From Urechis unicinctus (Eukaryota > Annelida > Polychaeta > Xenopneusta > Urechidae), in contig CM067354.1 of the NCBI GenBank assembly GCA_034190875.2, forward strand, positions 45,736,245 to 45,800,244: a DNA stretch of 64,000 nt. The letters are read 5' to 3'. This document shows, one piece after another, positions 61,201 through 64,000 of the stretch (its first letter is position 1; every line of letters starts with the position of its first letter). The notes below the pieces were generated by a model. It was not told the origin of the DNA. It ran no database searches and was given only the letters and a program-made list of their open reading frames with translations. The translations under genes and the position numbers were made by a program.

Positions 61201-62165
61201 GCTGCTGAGGAGGAAGAGCGTCGTGGCGACTTGGTATTCCGTTTCAACTTGAACCGGGTCAATGTCGGGGCGAGCAAAGCCACTCTACTCAGTGGTAATA
61301 GTGATGTTGACAATGCAGCAGAACATGCCGCTGGCTTAACCAATCTCAGCAGCACAACTACATGTAGCTCCACCCACAGCTCTTCTAACTCAGCCCACAA
61401 TTCTGCTGGCTCCTCCCACTCATTACCACAAACCGTGGCTGATGAGCAAGAGCTCTCATTGGCGAGTGGATGGGGAGAGTCTAGTGCTAGCTGTTGGAGT
61501 GTTGCCAGTTGCGAGGAAACAAACAAAAGCTGGTCAAGGTAATGGTACATCTTGTACACCTAGTCTATATTTATGTTTTATTTGTCCAAGTTCACTGAAT
61601 GAACAGCCAATGAACTTGTAAAAAAAATCTTACTTTTCTGCTGTTTTATATTTGTCACATCTATGAACCATAGAACTTGGGTCAAATGTTTCTGTACAAG
61701 ACTCCAGTGTAATTCTGTGCTGATATATTGCACTTTAACTTCTGTCTGGTCATTTATCAGGGAAGAAGACCGGTTGATACTAGAGTCGTGTAAAGTCAGC
61801 GGAGCCAAACATTCCACGTTCCAAGAAATTGCTTCTCTTCTTGTTGACAAGTCTGCTGACCAGGTAAATTACAGGTGTGGCAATAACGTCACTTAATGGC
61901 ACTTATTGGATCTTGATCTTAGAATGGTTGTTAGATTTTTCACAATGATCAACCAGTCAACTGCAACTGATTGTTGTATTCAATCTTATAAAACTAGATG
62001 TCCAAATAGCTCTATGTTCCAATATAAGTATTAGGTTTATGTTTCATTGATGTGTTGTATTTTTGGGGTGTTCAGGTGTCTCACAGGTTTGGACAACTGA
62101 TGCGGCTCTTTGCTGAAGTCGATTCAGACACGTCACAGATGGACACAGACATAGATGACATTTGA
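43157..62165 (+). CDS. GON4L: GON4L, GON-4-like transcriptional corepressor (about 2528 aa, 27 coding exons)
   Basis: Exons: 43148-44083, 44829-45117, 45391-45531, 45863-45991, 46133-46285, 46464-46541, 46696-46867, 47363-47491, 49901-50195, 50350-50500, 50895-51011, 51405-51576, 51881-52034, 52399-52552, 52778-52954, 53266-53495, 53774-55873, 56072-56192, 56737-56874, 57308-57460, 57734-57915, 58879-58957, 59787-59912, 60357-60647, 60802-61538, 61761-61863, 62076-62165. All phases close except for one extra base near 43630. Diagnostic text: FKPRMTRSRVKEAL, PWTLTPIKA, APDITADMYD, KKELNELVDELFEAYG, VMFSEAEDRLLAMGL-like joins, PAH-type helices (FAQAYLYTVRSKL, AAFLQVLYEFGRSE), an acidic linker, and a C-terminal SANT/Myb-like domain (EEDRLILESCK, then SHRFGQLMRLF). 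The family is nuclear and works with YY1, SIN3A and HDAC1. A CRCKCH...HCKTC cluster (59787-59912) may bind zinc. Confidence 0.9.
44192..44654. mobile_element. 463-bp hAT-like MITE in the first GON4L intron
   Basis: The start CAGGGTCTTAGCC pairs with the end GGGTTAAGACCCTG. Flanks TGACTAAA and TGTTTAAA are similar 8-base sequences (6 of 8), compatible with an aged hAT 8-bp target duplication. A C-homopolymer lies at about 44228-44240. Confidence 0.55.
46975..47345. repeat. Trinucleotide-rich (GAT/GAC/AAC) tract in a GON4L intron
   Basis: Degenerate GATGATGAC and AACAACAAT triplets fill most of the intron 46868-47362, extending the upstream exon's frame into Asp/Asn-rich text. The exon before ends at a GTCAGT donor at 46868, and conserved sequence resumes at 47363, so the tract is taken as intronic. 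Confidence 0.7.
47655..49655. repeat. 35-bp minisatellite, about 55 copies, in a GON4L intron
   Basis: The unit is CCTAGATCTGTCACCATGAG plus GTCCTACCATCCCTT, with ACC/ATC and GAGCCCC variants. It fills nearly all of the 2.4-kb intron between exons 47363-47491 and 49901-50195. A few copies are truncated or scrambled (about 47940-48010, 48140-48220, 49320-49400). Confidence 0.97.
53386..53475 (+). repeat. 18-bp coding repeat (MSPAS-type) in GON4L exon 16
   Basis: The codons for ATGTCACCCGCTAGCGTC-type units repeat about five times with variation (MSPASV, MSVAAV, MSPASV, MSPASI, MSPAES). Length is a multiple of three, so copy-number change would keep frame. It probably forms a phosphorylatable Ser-Pro array. 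Confidence 0.8.
57092..57182. repeat. 21-bp tandem repeat in a GON4L intron
   Basis: About four to five copies of GTAGGGATGATAATCACCCA-type units between exons 56737-56874 and 57308-57460. Confidence 0.85.
57985..58742. mobile_element. 758-bp hAT-like element with perfect 5-bp target duplication in a GON4L intron
   Basis: Starts CAGGGCTCGACGTTAAC and ends GTCTATGTCGAGCCCTG. CCTAA occurs at 57980-57984 and again at 58743-58747. ACTAG/CTAGACC phrases repeat near both ends, as subterminal binding sites do. There is no transposase ORF. It resembles the 36883 element in its ends and 5-bp duplication. Confidence 0.8.
59050..59665. repeat. Polypyrimidine (C/T) minisatellite, 36-bp unit, in a GON4L intron
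   Basis: Almost purine-free for about 600 bases. The first copies read CCCCTCCACTTTCCAACCCC plus TCCCCTCCCCTCTCCA; later copies vary. All frames stay open, producing spurious Pro/Ser/Leu-rich ORFs and Gly/Glu/Arg-rich ones on the other strand. Confidence 0.95.
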
Positions 62166-62620
62166 CAACTTCTGGATTTGATGATCCTTGTTGAGAGAAT
62201 GCTGCAGTGCATAAACTGATTTTTTGACAAATGCAATATATGCACTGCCATTGTGTGCGACTCCCAGTCGAGACAGAATGTAACTCCCAATGTGCGTTCA
62301 TGTAACTGTGCAGTGTTGTCCAACAGTATTTACACCAGTTATGGTAATGAACCATATATTTGTTATTTATTGACTCCTGTGTAAACAAGGTAGTTTTATT
62401 TATTTGGTCTGTTATTTGAGGTGCATTCAGTCATTGGTTTGGCTGTGGAATATTACATCACTCTGTGTCTCCATGGTGAATGATTTCTGAAAATACTTTT
62501 AATTATGAGTTACGAATATATTAGATTGTTAGGTAGGCAAGATGAAATGGCAGATCTTGTGCGGACTCTTATTTATTTGTACATATTTTTTGTACAATAA
62601 ACTGCTGAATTTCAGCTTGG
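62166..62620 (+). other. GON4L 3' UTR
   Basis: Sequence after the TGA at 62163-62165 up to the probable cleavage region after the AATAAA at 62596. Confidence 0.6.
62596..62601 (+). promoter_or_regulatory. Polyadenylation signal AATAAA of GON4L
   Basis: AATAAA about 430 bases after the GON4L stop codon, the first canonical signal noticed on the plus strand. Confidence 0.6.
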
Positions 62621-62881
62621 ATAAGAAGCTCATGTATGTGCTGCCGATCTGTTGGTGTTGCCTACCTCAGTCTACAAAGTGCATTACAGGACAGCTGCCA
62701 GGCCACTGTTCTTAGCTGGTGAAATGGTGCACACTGCCTCACACTTCAGTTGGGCATGGTCATTGTTATTAACCTGGCAAATATTTATATATAAATATCT
62801 ATATTTTTATAATAGTGCTTATCTTGTTACAGGTTTAACAATGTTTCATTGTGTAATGGCAATATTGGGGTTTTATGTAAC

Positions 62882-63276
62882 TTTCAATTTCAAAGTGATA
62901 TCGCAACGGTTCTACAAGAAGCTGATTGAGATGAATGACAGCTCCCCCCCGAGTTCCAGCGTCCACCTGGCAAAAACCAGTGCCTGGACTGCGCTGTGTG
63001 ATACTCATACTGCTAGGATGAAGGTCCAGTAGATAACATTGAATCACCGGGTCCCCTATTTCAGAGGTGAGAGGAACCGGTCAGGTTGACTCACCTCGGG
63101 GGGTGAAAAGGGGACACGGCCAACAGCTACAGAACCACTCAATGTTTCATCAGACTATGGCTGAGAAAGATGCGGAAGTTATGAGACAAGTTCAATGCGA
63201 TGGCCATGGGAAGGGCAGTCGAACCCCACGTCAATCTCGTTTGGACAGGGAATCAGAATTATTCAAGGAATATTAA
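62882..63276 (+). other. Possible coding fragment, unrecognised
   Basis: Two open stretches have coding-like composition: QRFYKKLIEMNDSS followed by VHLAKTSAWTALCD (about 62900-63030) and FHQTMAEKDAEVMRQVQCDG to a TAA at 63274 (63067-63276). Joining them would need an intron of only about 45 bases. No family is recognised. They could be relics, or exons of a gene reaching beyond the window. Confidence 0.25.
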
Positions 63277-64000
63277 ATAGATTTCACAACCTGTTACGAG
63301 TTTTGAAAGAATATGGGACAAACTCATAACATTCTATCCGATAAATTTATTACGATCCACATGCCAGATAATGTTTCCATATCAACATCCATAGTCACCA
63401 AAGTTTACCAATATACACAGGCAATAGTCAACATAAAGGGACTGTACACATTAAAAAAACACATATATTATATATATAAGTTTATCACACATGCTATATA
63501 ACTATCTGCAGACTACGAAATATATCTATAGGAGGCAAACTATATGTATATATGTATATTACACAGAGGCTGTACAAAAGTAAATGGCAGTTGAACTTAA
63601 AAATGGTACAGTAATTGAACAAGTTACAAGGACCTTGACAGACCATTAAAGTTGGTTCAGATACAATAAGAACAGTTGTTAAGAGAGGACATTAGTTGTA
63701 TTCATTTCGCGTTGTTTTCAGAAGAAATGAAGAAGACGGTTGTTATGCACGGATGAAATGAGCTGGCACATGATCCAAAAATGCATGAGATGAGACATTA
63801 TGACCATTGGACGTTATGATAGAGTATTGATGAACCATTTGGAAACACTTGAACAACCAGAATTATTAAGTATTAAGTGCCATCTGCTTTCACAACTTGG
63901 ACATTCATATCAATTATAATCACATTCATTCATATATAAATAAATATTCTCAGGGTGAGTTACACAATTTGTAAATCCATCATACCTGAGACACAAATAG
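63277..64000. other. AT-rich, no gene recognised
   Basis: Contains a TATA-rich stretch at about 63460-63560. AATAAA on the minus strand at about 63343-63348 could be the 3' end of a minus-strand gene entering from the right, but no exon supports this. Confidence 0.35.

Overview
The window looks like nuclear DNA of an invertebrate animal. The genes have many short exons with GT..AG introns, long AT-rich intergenic stretches, dense micro- and minisatellites and several families of decayed DNA transposons. Three conserved metazoan genes can be assembled exon by exon: PRRC1, DNAAF4 (DYX1C1) and GON4L. A Toll-like-receptor-type LRR fragment, an ISL2EU-type YqaJ/DDE transposon and a fragment of a large-DNA-virus nuclease are also present. 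This fits a lophotrochozoan, most probably a marine mollusc. The phylum is inference; no species marker was seen.

Layout. 1-5 kb is a graveyard: a broken viral-type exonuclease, an inverted-repeat element, an LRR pseudogene and a 1.7-kb ISL2EU-like element with recognisable inverted ends. 5-20 kb holds one intronless 460-residue gene of unknown function (minus strand, 6747-8129). The rest of that stretch is minisatellites (35-, 35-, 30- and 25-bp units), a 1.3-kb ATGT/CTGT tract, and a dispersed repeat split by a second transposon with a 9-bp target duplication. At 20162-20980 (minus) lies a small secreted cysteine-rich protein made of two duplicated exon modules. 23.1-25.1 kb is a G-rich 32-bp minisatellite.

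26.4-62.2 kb is the gene-rich part. PRRC1 (minus, 9 coding exons, 425 aa) and DNAAF4 (minus, 11 coding exons, about 396 aa) lie in tandem. GON4L (plus, 27 coding exons, about 2528 aa) is head-to-head with DNAAF4 across about 2.7 kb. That gap contains a promoter-proximal duplication and a transposon remnant with ZSWIM3/FLYWCH-like pieces. Introns of these genes hold hAT-like non-autonomous elements, a 2-kb 35-bp minisatellite, a 0.6-kb polypyrimidine tract and long (AT)n runs. The three genes have unrelated cellular roles (ER-exit/trafficking, dynein-arm preassembly, chromatin corepression), so their proximity implies no shared pathway.

No convincing new defence-type or enzymatic system was found. 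The best leads are the two-module secreted cysteine-rich gene, the virus-derived nuclease fragment, the inverted-repeat-bounded segment holding the PRRC1 5' exon, a perfect 29-bp hairpin, and three likely one-base indels in otherwise clean conserved genes (two in DNAAF4, one in GON4L). All exon models were read by eye from splice consensus, reading phase and remembered family similarity; none was confirmed by transcript data or a database search.
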